Part shown: piece by piece, positions 1 through 12,411 of the stretch
Layout: each line of letters starts with the position of its first letter
Numbering within the stretch: the first letter of the stretch is position 1
DNA from: Pseudomonas sp. B28(2017)
Lineage (GTDB): Bacteria; Pseudomonadota; Gammaproteobacteria; Pseudomonadales; Pseudomonadaceae
Direction: 5' to 3'
Assembly: GCF_002113025.1 (NCBI RefSeq)
Contig: NZ_NEJH01000002.1
Coordinates: 682,001-746,000, forward strand
DNA length: 64,000 nucleotides
Notes under the pieces: generated by a model
What the model saw: the letters and a program-made list of their open reading frames with translations, nothing else
The model's database searches: none
Told to the model about the DNA's origin: nothing
Program-made: the position numbers and the translations under genes

Positions 1-1
1 G

Positions 2-2029
2 GACGTGGCGCTTGCCGGCGAAGAAGTGCTCGGCCACATCCACATCGCCCATCGTGGCGGCCTGCATGCCCGGCCAGCTGCGTTGATCCGTCAGACCGCG
101 CAAGGTTTCAGAAGCAAATCCCGGCTGCATTTCGCCGGTAAATCGGCGACCTGCGACAGTCTGATCGGACTGATGGGTCTGGCCGTCGGCGAACAAGACG
201 AAGTGCAGGTCAGTTGCCAGGGCCCGGATGCCGAAGCCGCACTGCAAGCCTTGTTGACCGCTCTGTCCACGGCGCTGCCCGAAGAGCATCACGCCACCGC
301 CCCGGCACCGATGATCCAGCGCAACCGGGTGGCCGAAGCCGGTGTGCTGCACGGTGTCTGCGCCGCTCCGGGGCTGGTCGGCGGGCCGCTGTTGCGCTTG
401 AACGCGATCAGCCTGCCTGCGGATGCCGGGCACAATGATCCGGTACAGCAACGGCAAACCCTCGACACTGCGTTAACCCAGGTCCGCAGCGAAATCGCCG
501 GTACCCTGGTCCATGCCAGAAAACACAAGAACACTGACGAAGAAGCCATCTTCGCCGCCCATCTCGCGCTGCTGGAAGACCCGGCATTGCTGGACGCAGC
601 GCGTCAGTCCATCGATCTCGGCACCGCGGCGACCCACGCCTGGAGCCAATCGATCGACGTGCAGTGCGACGTGCTCCAGCAGTTGGGCAGCACGCTGTTG
701 GCCGAACGCGCCAACGACCTGCGCGACCTCAAGCAACGGGTGCTGCGCACCCTGCTCGGTGAAGCCTGGCATTACGATGTACCACCCGGTGCCATCGTCG
801 CCGCCCACGAGTTGACCCCATCCGATCTGTTGCAACTGAGTCAGCAAGGTGTCGCCGGTTTGTGCATGGCCGAAGGCGGCGCGACGTCCCACGTGGCAAT
901 CCTCGCGCGGGGCAAAGGCTTGCCGTGCATGGTCGCCCTGGGTGCGTCGCTGCTGGATCAGGATCAGGGTCAGTCGGTCGTGCTGGACGCGGACGGCGGT
1001 CGTCTTGAACTGATGCCAAGCGCCGAACGCCTGGTTCAAGTGCAGCAGGCGCAGCTTGATCATCAGAAACGCCGCGCCGAGCAACAGGCCCATGCGCATA
1101 TCCCGGCACACACCCTGGATGGCCAGCGCATCGAAGTCGCAGCCAATGTCGCCTCCTGCGTCGAGGCGGCGGACGCATTGGCCAATGGCGCCGACGGCGT
1201 CGGCTTGCTGCGCACCGAATTTCTCTTCGTCGACCGCCATACCGCCCCGGACGAACAGGAACAACACCACGCCTATCAAGCCGTGCTCGATGCCATGGGT
1301 GACAAGTCGGTGATCATTCGCACCATCGACGTTGGCGGCGACAAGCAACTCGACTACCTGCCACTGCCCGCCGAGGCGAACCCGGTGCTCGGCCTGCGCG
1401 GCATTCGCCTGGCCCAGGCCCGCCCGGAACTGCTCGACCAGCAACTGCGCGCCCTGCTGCACGTCAAGCCGTTGTCCCGTTGCCGGATCCTGTTGCCGAT
1501 GGTGACCGAGGTCGAGGAACTGCTGCACATCCGCCAGCGTCTCGACGCCTTGTGCACCGAACTGGGCCTGAGCGAGCGCCCGGAGCTGGGAGTGATGATC
1601 GAAGTTCCGGCCGCCGCTCTGCTGGCTGAACAGCTGGCGGAACACGCGGACTTCCTGTCCATCGGCACCAACGATCTGTCGCAATACACCCTGGCCATGG
1701 ACCGCGACCACGCCGGTCTCGCCTCGCGGGTCGATGCCCTGCACCCGGCGCTGCTGCGATTGATCGCCCAGACCTGTGCAGGTGCCGCACAGCACAAACG
1801 CTGGGTCGGGGTTTGTGGGGCACTGGCCTCCGATCCGCTAGCCACGCCGGTGCTGATCGGGCTGGGCGTGAGCGAACTGTCGGTGAGCCCGGTGCAGATT
1901 GGTGAGATCAAGGATCGCGTGCGCCATCTCGATGCCAGCCAATGCCGGCGCATCAGCCTGGATCTGCTGAAACTGAGCAGTGCCGGTGCGGTGCGTCACG
2001 CCTGCCACCAGCACTGGTCTCTGAGCTGA
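2..2029 (+). CDS. nagF: PTS HPr-EI multiphosphoryl protein for GlcNAc uptake, 5' end missing
   Basis: This is the cytoplasmic phosphorelay protein of a sugar PTS: it takes phosphate from PEP and passes it through HPr to the EII permease. The frame is open to the left window edge, so the N-terminus is cut; in this family an EIIA domain normally precedes the part seen here. Counting from the GTG at 5, an HPr domain covers about residues 5-95 with phosphorylatable His21 in GLHARPA. Enzyme I follows, with active His296 in GGATSHVA and the C-terminal VCGALASDP containing Cys604. nagE starts 30 bp downstream on the same strand, so the two are probably co-transcribed and the substrate is most likely N-acetylglucosamine. 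The symbol follows the Pseudomonas nagF-nagE pair; the substrate is inferred from this context. Confidence 0.93.
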   Translation, partial: DVALAGEEVLGHIHIAHRGGLHARPAALIRQTAQGFRSKSRLHFAGKSATCDSLIGLMGLAVGEQDEVQVSCQGPDAEAALQALLTALSTALPEEHHATAPAPMIQRNRVAEAGVLHGVCAAPGLVGGPLLRLNAISLPADAGHNDPVQQRQTLDTALTQVRSEIAGTLVHARKHKNTDEEAIFAAHLALLEDPALLDAARQSIDLGTAATHAWSQSIDVQCDVLQQLGSTLLAERANDLRDLKQRVLRTLLGEAWHYDVPPGAIVAAHELTPSDLLQLSQQGVAGLCMAEGGATSHVAILARGKGLPCMVALGASLLDQDQGQSVVLDADGGRLELMPSAERLVQVQQAQLDHQKRRAEQQAHAHIPAHTLDGQRIEVAANVASCVEAADALANGADGVGLLRTEFLFVDRHTAPDEQEQHHAYQAVLDAMGDKSVIIRTIDVGGDKQLDYLPLPAEANPVLGLRGIRLAQARPELLDQQLRALLHVKPLSRCRILLPMVTEVEELLHIRQRLDALCTELGLSERPELGVMIEVPAAALLAEQLAEHADFLSIGTNDLSQYTLAMDRDHAGLASRVDALHPALLRLIAQTCAGAAQHKRWVGVCGALASDPLATPVLIGLGVSELSVSPVQIGEIKDRVRHLDASQCRRISLDLLKLSSAGAVRHACHQHWSLS

Positions 2030-2059
2030 AGAACAATAAAAAATCCAGGGAGTACCGCC

Positions 2060-3775
2060 ATGTACCAATACTTTATCGAAGGTCTGCAGCGCCTCGGCCG
2101 CGCGCTGATGCTGCCAATCGCGATCCTGCCGATTGCCGGCCTGCTGCTGCGCCTGGGCGACACGGACCTTTTGAACATCGCGATCATCCACGACGCCGGC
2201 CAGGTGATTTTCGCCAATCTGGCGCTGATTTTCGCCATCGGCATCGCGGTCGGTTTCGCTAAAGACAACAACGGTACGGCCGGTCTGGCCGGGGCCATCG
2301 GTTATCTGGTGATGGTGTCCACGCTCAAGGTGCTGGATGCGAGCATCAACATGGGTATGCTCGCCGGGATCATCAGCGGCTTGATGGCCGGCGCGCTGTA
2401 CAACCGTTTCAAGGACATCAAGCTGCCGGAGTACCTGGCGTTCTTCGGTGGCCGGCGCTTTGTGCCGATCGCGACCGGTTTCAGCGCGGTCGGCCTGGGC
2501 GTGGTGTTCGGCCTGATCTGGCCGCCGGTCCAGCACGGCATCAACAGCTTCGGCACGCTGCTACTGGATAGCGGCAGCATCGGTGCACTCATTTTCGGTG
2601 TGCTCAACCGCCTGCTGATCGTCACCGGCCTGCACCATATCATCAACAACATGGCCTGGTTCGTGTTCGGTAACTTCACCGAACCGACCACGGGTGCCTT
2701 GGTGACCGGCGACATATCACGCTACTTTGCCGGCGACCCGAAAGGCGGCCAGTTCATGACCGGCATGTTCCCGGTGATGCTCTTCGGCCTGCCCGCTGCC
2801 TGCCTGGCGATGTACCGCAACGCCCTGCCGGAACGGCGCAAAATCATGGGCGGGATATTCCTGTCAATGGCCCTGACTTCATTCCTGACTGGCGTCACCG
2901 AACCCATCGAATTCGCCTTCATGTTCCTCGCGCCGCTGCTGTTCTTGCTGCATGCGCTGCTGACCGGCCTGTCCATGGCCGTCACCAATCTGCTGAACAT
3001 CCACCTAGGCTTCACATTCTCCGGCGGTTTCATCGACATGGTCCTCGGCTGGGGCAAATCCACCAATGGCTGGCGCGTGGTCCCGGTCGGCCTGGTCTAT
3101 GCGCTGATCTATTACCTGGTGTTCGACTTCTGTATCCGTCGTTTCAAGCTCAAGACGCCGGGACGGGAAGACACTGCTGCCACTGAAAAAGCCGCAGTGG
3201 CGGACAGCGACCGTGCCGGGGCCTACATCAAGGCCTTGGGCGGCGCCGAAAACCTGATCACCATCGGCGCCTGCACTACCCGGTTGCGACTGGACATGGT
3301 GGATCGCAACAAGGCGTCGGATGCGGACTTGAAAGCACTAGGTGCCATGGCTGTGGTGCGTCCGGGCAAGGGCGGGAGTTTGCAAGTGGTGGTTGGGCCG
3401 ATGGCCGACGCGATTGCCGATGAAATTCGCCTGGCAATGCCGGCATTGGGTCGCGCATTGATCTCCACTCCGGCCGTCATCGTCGACGTACCGCCAGCCG
3501 TCACCGTGGCGAAAACTGAAGCCCAACAATGGCTGAGCGCACTCGGCGGTGGCGACAATGTGTTGCAACTGGACTGCGTGGCCATGACCCGGATTCGTCT
3601 GCAATTGGCGGATGGCAAGGCAATCTCGGAGTGCGATTTGAAGGCACTGGGTTGTCAGGGTATGAGTCAGCTTGAGGGTGGGATCTGGCATCTGTTGGTG
3701 GGCGACAAGGCAGCCAGTTTGAGTGATGCGCTGGAGGGGCTGGCCAATCGTAGCGAGGTGAGTGCGAAGGTTTAG
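2060..3775 (+). CDS. nagE: PTS N-acetylglucosamine EIICB permease with a second, degenerate EIIB
   Basis: Inner-membrane permease that imports and phosphorylates GlcNAc. The EIIC domain spans about residues 1-365 with many hydrophobic segments. A first EIIB domain at about 385-460 has the phosphocysteine Cys405 in ACTTRLRL. After a linker a second EIIB-like domain (about 485-560) reads CVAMTRIRL: the residue matching Cys405 is Ala508, so this copy should not carry phosphate in the usual way. Its 571 residues fit an EIIC-EIIB-EIIB layout. The ATG follows a CAGGGAG ribosome site. It is the last gene of the PTS unit and ends at a strong bidirectional terminator. Confidence 0.94.
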   Translation: MYQYFIEGLQRLGRALMLPIAILPIAGLLLRLGDTDLLNIAIIHDAGQVIFANLALIFAIGIAVGFAKDNNGTAGLAGAIGYLVMVSTLKVLDASINMGMLAGIISGLMAGALYNRFKDIKLPEYLAFFGGRRFVPIATGFSAVGLGVVFGLIWPPVQHGINSFGTLLLDSGSIGALIFGVLNRLLIVTGLHHIINNMAWFVFGNFTEPTTGALVTGDISRYFAGDPKGGQFMTGMFPVMLFGLPAACLAMYRNALPERRKIMGGIFLSMALTSFLTGVTEPIEFAFMFLAPLLFLLHALLTGLSMAVTNLLNIHLGFTFSGGFIDMVLGWGKSTNGWRVVPVGLVYALIYYLVFDFCIRRFKLKTPGREDTAATEKAAVADSDRAGAYIKALGGAENLITIGACTTRLRLDMVDRNKASDADLKALGAMAVVRPGKGGSLQVVVGPMADAIADEIRLAMPALGRALISTPAVIVDVPPAVTVAKTEAQQWLSALGGGDNVLQLDCVAMTRIRLQLADGKAISECDLKALGCQGMSQLEGGIWHLLVGDKAASLSDALEGLANRSEVSAKV

Positions 3776-3795
3776 ATTGACGGCGTCTGGGCATT

Positions 3796-3829
3796 AAAAA
3801 ACCCGCTGAAATCACTTCAGCGGGTTTTT
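3796..3829. terminator. Bidirectional intrinsic terminator between nagE and the NIF3-like gene
   Basis: A-run, stem ACCCGCTGAA / TTCAGCGGGT with a short loop, then a T-run; A and T tracts flank both sides. It lies between two convergent genes and can end transcripts from both. Confidence 0.9.
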
Positions 3830-3849
3830 CATTTCAGCAGCCTGGAAGA

Positions 3850-4161
3850 TCAGAAATCCTCCAGCCGCCACACCTCATAAGCTGGCGTCTCATAGGGATG
3901 GCTCTGTTTCAAAGCCGCCACCACCGAGCGAATCAACTCATCGGCCACCACCAGCTCAACCTTCCATTCCTCGACCTGCTCGACCTGCCCCGCTTCGCCA
4001 ATGAACGGCTGACTGCCGTCCAATGGACGAAACTGGCCCTGACCCAGCACCTGCCAGGCGCAGTGATCGTAAGCGCCGATCCGTCCGCCACCGGCGGCGA
4101 AGACGGCACTCTTCACGTCTTCGACGTGACTGGTTGGAACAAAGAAGCTGAGCTTGTACAC
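3850..4161 (-). CDS. NIF3/YqfO-like small protein
   Basis: A protein of about 103 residues beginning (V/M)YKLSFFVP and ending HPYETPAYEVW, a pattern shared with the small ferredoxin-like domain of YqfO/NIF3 proteins and their free-standing Pseudomonas homologues. The family fold resembles CutA/PII; the biochemical role is not settled and I assign none. The start is uncertain: the GTG at 4161 gives the usual family N-terminus, while an in-frame ATG at 4194 adds 11 residues and overlaps the end of purL. Neither has a clear ribosome site, so translation coupled to purL is plausible. Confidence 0.75.
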   Translation of the reverse strand: MYKLSFFVPTSHVEDVKSAVFAAGGGRIGAYDHCAWQVLGQGQFRPLDGSQPFIGEAGQVEQVEEWKVELVVADELIRSVVAALKQSHPYETPAYEVWRLEDF

Positions 4162-4181
4162 GGCGCTTGGTTCACCCGTTC

Positions 4182-7100
4182 TTAGTTCACCCATACGCGA
4201 GCATTACGGAACATGCGCATCAGCGGTGCATCTTCGTTCCAGTCATCCGAACGCCACGAGTTCTGCACGGCACGGAACACACGCTCCGGGTGCGGCATCA
4301 TGATGGTCACGCGACCGTCGCGGCTGGTCAGGCCGGTGATCCCGCGCGGCGAGCCGTTCGGGTTGGCCGGGTAGCTTTCGGTGACCTTGCCGTGGTTGTC
4401 GACGAAACGCATCGCCACGCAACCCGACAGATCGGCCTCCAGCAGTGCCTCTTCGCTGGCGAACTCGGCATGGCCTTCACCGTGGGCGATGGCGATCGGC
4501 ATACGCGAACCGGCCATACCTTGCAGGAAGATCGAGTTCGATTCCTGGATCTGCACCATGGCCACACGGGCTTCGAACTGCTCGGAACGGTTACGCACGA
4601 AGTGCGGCCAGAACTCGCTGCCCGGGATCAGCTCGTGCAGGTTGGACATCATCTGGCAACCGTTGCACACGCCGAGGGTGAAGCTGTCGTTGCGCTCGAA
4701 GAAGCCCTGGAACGCATCGCGGGCACGGCTGTTGAACAGCGCCGACTTGGCCCAACCTTCACCGGCACCCAATACGTCGCCGTAAGAGAAACCGCCGCAA
4801 GCGACCATGCCCTTGAACTCGTTCAGGTCGACACGGCCGGCCAGAATGTCGCTCATGTGCACGTCGATCGCGTTGAAACCGGCGCGGTCGAACGCAGCCG
4901 CCATTTCCACCTGACCGTTGACGCCCTGCTCACGCAGCACGGCAACCTGTGGGCGGATGCCTTTCTTGATGTAAGGCGCGGCGATGTCCTGGTTGATGTC
5001 GTAGCTCAGCTTGACACTCAGGCCCGGGTTGTCTTCTTCCAGCAGCACGTCGAACTCTTGTTCGGCGCATTCGGCGTTGTCACGCAGACGCTGGATCTGG
5101 TAGCTGGTCTCGGCCCACTGGCGTTGCAGCAGACGACGCTGGCCTTCGAACACGGTGTCACCGTTGAAGGTGATGCTGATCTCGCCATTGTTGATTGGCT
5201 GACCGATCACCGACACGCAATCGCCCAGGCCGGCAGCGCTGAACTGCGCGAGGATGTCCGGGGTGGCGTCCTGGCGAACCTGGATCACGGCACCCAGTTC
5301 TTCGTTGAACAGGATCGCGGCGATGTCGCTGGAAGAATCCGCCAGGCTGTCGAGGTTCAGGCTCAGGCCGCAATGACCGGCGAAGGCCATTTCCACGACG
5401 CTGGTCAACAGACCGCCGTCGGAACGGTCGTGGTAAGCCAGCAGGTGACCGTCGGCATTGAGGCCCTGGATCACCGCGAAGAAGGCTTTCAGGTCTTCGG
5501 CGTCATCGACGTCCGGAGCCTGCTTGCCGAGCTTGCCGTGAACCTGTGCCAGGATCGAGGCGCCCATGCGGTTCTGGCCGCGGCCCAGGTCGATCAGGAT
5601 CAGGTCAGTGGTGCCCTTGTCCATGCGCAGTTGCGGGGTCAGGGTCTGACGAATGTCAGTCACTGGTGCGAAACCGGTCACGATCAGGGACATTGGCGAG
5701 GTGACGGACTTGTCCACGCCTTCTTCGTTCCAGCGGGTGGCCATGGACATCGAGTCCTTGCCCACCGGAATGGTGATGCCCAGCTCAGGGCACAGTTCCA
5801 TGCCGACCGCTTTCACGGTGTCGTACAGGCGTGCATCCTCACCCGGGTGACCGGCAGCGGACATCCAGTTCGCCGACAGCTTGATGTCGGAGATCTTGCC
5901 GATGCGCGAAGCGGCGATGTTGGTCAGAGTTTCGCCGATGGCCATGCGGCCCGACGCCGGAGCGTCCAGCAGCGCCAGCGGAGTACGCTCGCCCATGGCC
6001 ATGGCTTCACCGGTGTAGACGTCGAAGCTGGTGGCGGTGACAGCAACGTCGGCCACCGGCACCTGCCACGGGCCGACCATCTGGTCACGGGCCACGAGGC
6101 CGGTGATGGTGCGGTCGCCGATGGTGATCAGGAAGCTTTTGCTGGCCACGGCCGGGTGATGCAGAACGCGCTCGACGCAGTCGGCGATGTTCAGGGTCGA
6201 TGGATCGAACTCATCGCCCAGTTCGGCCTCACGCACCACCGAACGGTGCATGCGCGGGGCCTTGCCCAGCAACACTTCGAGTGGCATGTCCACCGGGCTG
6301 TTGCCGAAATGGCTGTCGGTGACGGTCAGCTGTGGTTCGGCAGTGGCTTCGCCGACGACGGCAAACGGGCAACGCTCGCGTTCGCAGATCGCCTTGAAGC
6401 GCTCGAAATCCGCCGGCCCCACGGCCAGAACGTAGCGTTCCTGGGATTCGTTGGACCAGATTTCGTGCGGGGCCATGCCCGGCTCGTCGTTTGGAATGTT
6501 GCGCAGTTCGAAACGGCCACCGCGGTCGCCGTCGTTGACCAGTTCCGGGAAGGCGTTGGACAGACCGCCCGCACCCACGTCGTGGATGAAGCTGATCGGG
6601 TTCTTGTCGCCCAGTTGCCAGCAACGGTCGATGACTTCCTGGCAACGGCGTTCCATTTCCGGGTTCTCACGCTGTACCGAAGCGAAGTCCAGGTCTGCCG
6701 AGCTGGTGCCGGTGGCCATGGAGGAAGCGGCACCGCCACCCAGGCCGATCAGCATGGCCGGGCCGCCGAGCACGATCAGCTTGGAGCCGACGACGATCTC
6801 GCCTTTCTTGACGTGTTCTTCACGGATGTTGCCCATGCCGCCCGCCAGCATGATCGGCTTGTGGTAGCCGCGAACTTCATCGCCGTGCGGGGTGGTGATC
6901 GATTGTTCGAAGGTACGGAAGTAACCGGTCAGCGCCGGACGGCCGAATTCGTTGTTGAACGCGGCACCGCCCAACGGGCCTTCGATCATGATGTCCAGCG
7001 CAGTGACGATGCGCTCGGGTTTGCCGTATGGCACTTCCCACGGCTGTTCGAAGCCCGGGATCTGCAGGTTGGACACAGTGAAACCGGTCAGGCCGGCTTT

Positions 7101-8078
7101 CGGCTTGGCACCACGACCGGTAGCACCTTCGTCGCGGATTTCGCCACCGGAACCGGTGGACGCGCCCGGGAACGGGGCAATCGCGGTCGGGTGGTTGTGG
7201 GTTTCAACCTTCATCAGGATGTGCACCGGCTCCTGCACCGCGCCGTACTGGCGGGTTTCAGGGTCCGGGAAGAAGCGACCGGCCACGGAGCCGACGATTA
7301 CCGAAGCGTTGTCCTTGTAAGCCGACAGGACACCTTCGTTGTGCATCTGATAGGTGTTCTTGATCATGCCGAACAGGCTTTTTTCGTGGCTTTCGCCGTC
7401 GATATCCCAACTGGCGTTGAAGATCTTGTGACGGCAGTGTTCGGAGTTCGCCTGGGCGAACATCATCAGTTCGATGTCATGCGGGTTGCGCTTCAAGCCG
7501 ACGAAGGCGTTGACCAGATAGTCGATCTCGTCTTCAGCCAGGGCCAGGCCCAGCTCGGTGTTGGCTTTTTCCAGCGCGGCACGGCCGCCACCCAGCACGT
7601 CGATCGCGGTCAGGGGTTTCGGTTCGGCGTGGCTGAACAGGCCGGCGGCCTGTTCGAGGTTGCCCAGGACGATCTGGGTCATGCGGTCGTGCAGGCCGTC
7701 AGCGATCAACCGGGCTTCAGCGTCGCTGAACTGGCCGGCCACGTAGAACGCAATGCCGCGCTCCAGGCGCTGGACTTTCGCCAGGCCACAGTTGCGGGCG
7801 ATGTCACTGGCCTTGCTCGACCATGGCGAGATGGTGCCGAAACGCGGCAATACCAGGAACAGACGACCGGTCGGTTCTTGTACCGGAACGCTTGGACCGT
7901 ACTTCAGAAGGCGCGCAAGCACCTGCTGTTCGTCGCCGGTCAGGACGCCGGTAACTTCGGCGAAGTGAGCGAATTCAGCATACAGGCCACTGACAGCCGG
8001 AACCTTCTGGCTCAGTTGCTCAAGGAGTTTGCTGTGGCGAAAGGCAGAAAGGGCAGGAGCGCCGCGCAGGATCAACAT
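4182..8078 (-). CDS. purL: Phosphoribosylformylglycinamidine synthase (large PurL)
   Basis: Converts FGAR, glutamine and ATP to FGAM in the fourth step of purine synthesis. At 1298 residues it is the one-chain enterobacterial/pseudomonad type: N-terminal domain, linker, paired AIRS-type synthetase halves (for example the [14 protein letters not shown] motif in the first) and a class I glutamine amidotransferase domain at the C-terminus with [10 protein letters not shown], nucleophile probably Cys1138, and a late PHPER motif. It is transcribed away from mltF. A TAGAAT -10-like hexamer lies on the minus strand at 8121-8126, about 45 bp before the start, with no good -35. The long antisense frame opposite this gene is a codon-bias artefact. 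Confidence 0.98.
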   Translation of the reverse strand: MLILRGAPALSAFRHSKLLEQLSQKVPAVSGLYAEFAHFAEVTGVLTGDEQQVLARLLKYGPSVPVQEPTGRLFLVLPRFGTISPWSSKASDIARNCGLAKVQRLERGIAFYVAGQFSDAEARLIADGLHDRMTQIVLGNLEQAAGLFSHAEPKPLTAIDVLGGGRAALEKANTELGLALAEDEIDYLVNAFVGLKRNPHDIELMMFAQANSEHCRHKIFNASWDIDGESHEKSLFGMIKNTYQMHNEGVLSAYKDNASVIVGSVAGRFFPDPETRQYGAVQEPVHILMKVETHNHPTAIAPFPGASTGSGGEIRDEGATGRGAKPKAGLTGFTVSNLQIPGFEQPWEVPYGKPERIVTALDIMIEGPLGGAAFNNEFGRPALTGYFRTFEQSITTPHGDEVRGYHKPIMLAGGMGNIREEHVKKGEIVVGSKLIVLGGPAMLIGLGGGAASSMATGTSSADLDFASVQRENPEMERRCQEVIDRCWQLGDKNPISFIHDVGAGGLSNAFPELVNDGDRGGRFELRNIPNDEPGMAPHEIWSNESQERYVLAVGPADFERFKAICERERCPFAVVGEATAEPQLTVTDSHFGNSPVDMPLEVLLGKAPRMHRSVVREAELGDEFDPSTLNIADCVERVLHHPAVASKSFLITIGDRTITGLVARDQMVGPWQVPVADVAVTATSFDVYTGEAMAMGERTPLALLDAPASGRMAIGETLTNIAASRIGKISDIKLSANWMSAAGHPGEDARLYDTVKAVGMELCPELGITIPVGKDSMSMATRWNEEGVDKSVTSPMSLIVTGFAPVTDIRQTLTPQLRMDKGTTDLILIDLGRGQNRMGASILAQVHGKLGKQAPDVDDAEDLKAFFAVIQGLNADGHLLAYHDRSDGGLLTSVVEMAFAGHCGLSLNLDSLADSSSDIAAILFNEELGAVIQVRQDATPDILAQFSAAGLGDCVSVIGQPINNGEISITFNGDTVFEGQRRLLQRQWAETSYQIQRLRDNAECAEQEFDVLLEEDNPGLSVKLSYDINQDIAAPYIKKGIRPQVAVLREQGVNGQVEMAAAFDRAGFNAIDVHMSDILAGRVDLNEFKGMVACGGFSYGDVLGAGEGWAKSALFNSRARDAFQGFFERNDSFTLGVCNGCQMMSNLHELIPGSEFWPHFVRNRSEQFEARVAMVQIQESNSIFLQGMAGSRMPIAIAHGEGHAEFASEEALLEADLSGCVAMRFVDNHGKVTESYPANPNGSPRGITGLTSRDGRVTIMMPHPERVFRAVQNSWRSDDWNEDAPLMRMFRNARVWVN

Positions 8079-8297
8079 CTTCGGGACAGCCTCGGGAAGG
8101 GGTGTGCTTTGAGGCCGTGCATTCTAGCCTAAACAGGCCGCGACATCACCCGAAACGCTACGCACGGTTGCACCCGGGCGTCGATTTGTGTTTCTGCCTC
8201 GAAAGTCAGGTTAACGCGACGTGTGACGACAGCTTATTTTTACTGTAACAAGATGCAGACCAGGCCCATTCCTGCGGGGTTTCGGCCGGTTTTGTGA

Positions 8298-9824
<1,527 letters not shown>

Positions 9825-9842
9825 AACCCTACCCAATCAAAC

Positions 9843-9932
9843 TGTGGGAGCGAGCCTGCTCGCGAATGCGGTGTAACAGTCAACATCAACGCTGAATGCT
9901 ACATTCTCTTCGCGAGCAGGCTCGCTCCCACA
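9843..9932. repeat. REPIN: two inverted REP copies
   Basis: TGTGGGAGCGAGCCTGCTCG at 9843 and its exact reverse complement ending at 9932 face each other across about 42 bp. This is the paired form of the Pseudomonas GGGAGCGAGC REP family. It sits between convergent mltF and pdxJ. Confidence 0.9.
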
Positions 9933-9949
9933 GGGTTTTGTACTGGCCT

Positions 9950-10696
9950 TTAGGCTTTCGCAGCAGCAGCCAGAATCAGTGCCTTCATTTCCGACACGGC
10001 CGACTTGAAGCCAACGAACAGCGCATGGGCCACCAGCGCGTGTCCGATATTCAGCTCGTTGATGCCCTTGATCGCCGCCACGGCTTCGACGTTGTGATAG
10101 TGCAGGCCATGGCCGGCATTGACGATCAGGCCCTGGGCCAGGCCGAAGGCCACGCCATCGGCCACACGCTTGAGTTCTTCAGCAACTTCGGTCGGCGTTT
10201 CGGCATCAGCGTAGCGACCGGTATGCAGTTCGATGGCTGGCGCGCCGACACGGCGGGAGGCTTCGATCTGCCGCTCATCGGCATCGATGAACAGCGACAC
10301 TTCGGAGCCGATCTTCGACAGACGCTCGACCGCCGCCTTGATCCGGGCTTCCTGCCCCGCCACGTCCAGGCCGCCCTCGGTGGTCAGCTCCTGACGGGTT
10401 TCCGGCACCAGGCAAATGTGCGCCGGGCGGATGCGTTCGGCGAACTGCATCATTTCTTCGGTGACGCCCATTTCGAAGTTCATGCGGGTTTGCAGCACGT
10501 CCTTGAGCAACAGAACGTCGCGCTCCTGAATGTGCCGACGGTCTTCGCGCAGGTGCACTGTGATGCCGTCAGCGCCCGCCTCTTCCGCGTCCAGTGCTGC
10601 CTTGACCGGGTCCGGGTAACGAGTGCCCCGGGCCTGACGCAGGGTGGCAACGTGGTCGATGTTCACGCCAAGAAGAATACGGGTGCTGGTGGTCAC
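9950..10696 (-). CDS. pdxJ: Pyridoxine 5'-phosphate synthase
   Basis: Condenses 1-deoxyxylulose 5-phosphate with 3-amino-2-oxopropyl phosphate to make PNP, the last ring-forming step of vitamin B6 synthesis. The 248 residues form one TIM barrel: [16 protein letters not shown] at the N-terminus, then [14 protein letters not shown], an MNFEMG segment, and [10 protein letters not shown] near the end, all characteristic. It is the last gene of the lepA-lepB-rnc-era-recO-pdxJ string on the minus strand, 66 bp after recO. Confidence 0.97.
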   Translation of the reverse strand: MTTSTRILLGVNIDHVATLRQARGTRYPDPVKAALDAEEAGADGITVHLREDRRHIQERDVLLLKDVLQTRMNFEMGVTEEMMQFAERIRPAHICLVPETRQELTTEGGLDVAGQEARIKAAVERLSKIGSEVSLFIDADERQIEASRRVGAPAIELHTGRYADAETPTEVAEELKRVADGVAFGLAQGLIVNAGHGLHYHNVEAVAAIKGINELNIGHALVAHALFVGFKSAVSEMKALILAAAAKA

Positions 10697-10762
10697 GGAA
10701 GCGCTCCAGAAGAAGAGAAAGTTCGGTGCACAGCATACACGGGGAAATAGGGTCTGTTGACG

Positions 10763-11446
10763 CTACGGTTTTCGAAACAACTCTCGGGAAACCAGCGGGC
10801 GACCGCCCAAATGAACAGCCAACGCCTGACGCATCAAACGCTTGGCAGCAGAAAGCGCGCCGGGTGCGGACCAGTCGACTTCGGCCATTGCCAACAGTTC
10901 GAAACCGTTGAACAGCCCCGGTTGCAGCAGGTAGACCCGCTCCAGCCCCGCATCCACTTGCAAGCGGTAGAGGCCATCCGGGGCAATGGGTTGATCGTGA
11001 ATATCGGTGGTCAGGGAAAAGCCGTAGCCAAGATCATCGAGCAGGCGCCATTCAAAGGAGCGCAGCAACGGTTCCAGCGCACGACCTTCGGCCAATGCCA
11101 GCAAGGTCGCAGTATAGTGATCGAACACGGCGGGGTGCGGGTCTTCGGCGGGCAGCAGGCGAATCAGCAACTCATTGAGGTAAAGACCACTGAACAGTGC
11201 CTCTCCGTTAAGCCAGGTGGAAACGCCGGCACTTTCCATGCGCCCGACATTCTTCAACTCTCCCCTGCCCCGAAACTCCACTTCCAGCGGCACGAACGGC
11301 CGCGCCAACGTCCCGGCCTTGCCCCGCGCACTGCGCAACACCGCCCGCAGCCGGCCTTGCGGCGTGAGGAAGTCCACCAGGGCGCTGTTTTCGCGGTAGG
11401 CGCGGCTGTGGAGGACGTAGGCAGGTTGGCCGATGGGCTGGGACAT
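10763..11446 (-). CDS. recO: DNA repair protein RecO
   Basis: Mediator that, with RecR, loads RecA onto SSB-coated single strands in the RecF pathway. Residues 1-80 form the N-terminal OB fold ([20 protein letters not shown], then [12 protein letters not shown]). The rest is helical ([22 protein letters not shown]). Its 227 residues are normal for Pseudomonas, and the C-terminal Zn-type cysteines found in some RecO proteins are absent. Position after era supports the call. Confidence 0.95.
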   Translation of the reverse strand: MSQPIGQPAYVLHSRAYRENSALVDFLTPQGRLRAVLRSARGKAGTLARPFVPLEVEFRGRGELKNVGRMESAGVSTWLNGEALFSGLYLNELLIRLLPAEDPHPAVFDHYTATLLALAEGRALEPLLRSFEWRLLDDLGYGFSLTTDIHDQPIAPDGLYRLQVDAGLERVYLLQPGLFNGFELLAMAEVDWSAPGALSAAKRLMRQALAVHLGGRPLVSRELFRKP

Positions 11447-11462
11447 GGGAGTCTCGTTGAAC

Positions 11463-11491
11463 TGTAGGAGCAGCCGGTCGACGCTCCTACA
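11463..11491. repeat. REP-like palindrome between era and recO
   Basis: TGTAGGAGC, a short GC core, and GCTCCTACA form an imperfect hairpin resembling half of a REP element. Confidence 0.6.
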
Positions 11492-11508
11492 GGGGGGCCT
11501 GCGGTGTG

Positions 11509-12411
11509 TTACAGGTCGCCATAACCCAACGAACGCAACGCACGCTCGTCATCGGACCAGCCACCCTTAACCTTGACCCATAGGTTGAGCATGATCTTGG
11601 AGTCGAACAGCAGCTCCATGTCCTTGCGCGCTTCGGTGCCGATGCGCTTGATGCGCTCGCCCTTGTCGCCAATGATGATTTTCTTCTGGCCATCGCGTTC
11701 GACGAGGATCAAAGCATGGATGTGCAGGGTCTTGCCCTGCTGCTTGAACTCTTCGATTTCAACGGTGATCTGGTACGGCAGCTCGGCGCCCATCTGACGC
11801 ATGATTTTCTCGCGCACCAGCTCGGCGGCGAGGAAACGGCTGCTGCGGTCGGTGATCTGGTCTTCCGGGAAGAAGTGATCGTTTTCCGGCAGCTGCTCGG
11901 CAATCACCCGCTCCAGCGCGTCGAGGTTGTGCCCGTGCTGCGCGGAAATCGGCATGATCTGCGCGTTTGGCAGCTGTTCCTGCAACCAGGACAGGTGCGG
12001 CATCAGCTCGGCCTTGTCTTCGATGCGGTCGGTCTTGTTCAGCGCGACGATCAGCGGGCCGGTCACGTACTGGACGCGTTCGAGAACCATCTGGTCTTCG
12101 TCGGTCCACTTGGTGCGGTCGACCACGAAAATCACCACGTCGACGTCTTTCAACGCCGCCGAAGCGGTCTTGTTCATGTAGCGGTTCAGGGCCTTTTCGC
12201 CACCCTTGTGCATACCGGGGGTGTCGACGTAGATCGCCTGTACATCGCCCTCGGTCTTGATACCGAGCATGTTGTGGCGGGTGGTTTGCGGTTTGCGCGA
12301 GGTAATTGCCAGCTTCTGACCCAGAATGTGGTTCAGCAGCGTGGACTTGCCCACGTTCGGACGGCCGACGATGGCAACATAGCCACAGCGAGTTGCGTTT
12401 GTATCAGTCAT
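11509..12411 (-). CDS. era: GTPase Era
   Basis: Essential GTPase that binds the 3' end of 16S rRNA and helps 30S maturation. The start is the ATG at 12411, which overlaps the end of rnc by 8 bp; the longer frame upstream lies within rnc. The G domain carries GRPNVGKS (G1), DTPGMH (G3) and NKTD (G4). The C-terminal KH domain contains [18 protein letters not shown]. The length of 300 is standard. Overlap with rnc implies translational coupling. Confidence 0.97.
   Translation of the reverse strand: MTDTNATRCGYVAIVGRPNVGKSTLLNHILGQKLAITSRKPQTTRHNMLGIKTEGDVQAIYVDTPGMHKGGEKALNRYMNKTASAALKDVDVVIFVVDRTKWTDEDQMVLERVQYVTGPLIVALNKTDRIEDKAELMPHLSWLQEQLPNAQIMPISAQHGHNLDALERVIAEQLPENDHFFPEDQITDRSSRFLAAELVREKIMRQMGAELPYQITVEIEEFKQQGKTLHIHALILVERDGQKKIIIGDKGERIKRIGTEARKDMELLFDSKIMLNLWVKVKGGWSDDERALRSLGYGDL

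Noticed and set aside
4167..8132. 1321-codon open frame antisense to purL
   Set aside because: GC-rich Pseudomonas codon bias leaves antisense frames open; the product (His/Val/Gln-rich) has no family pattern, while purL on the other strand is certain.
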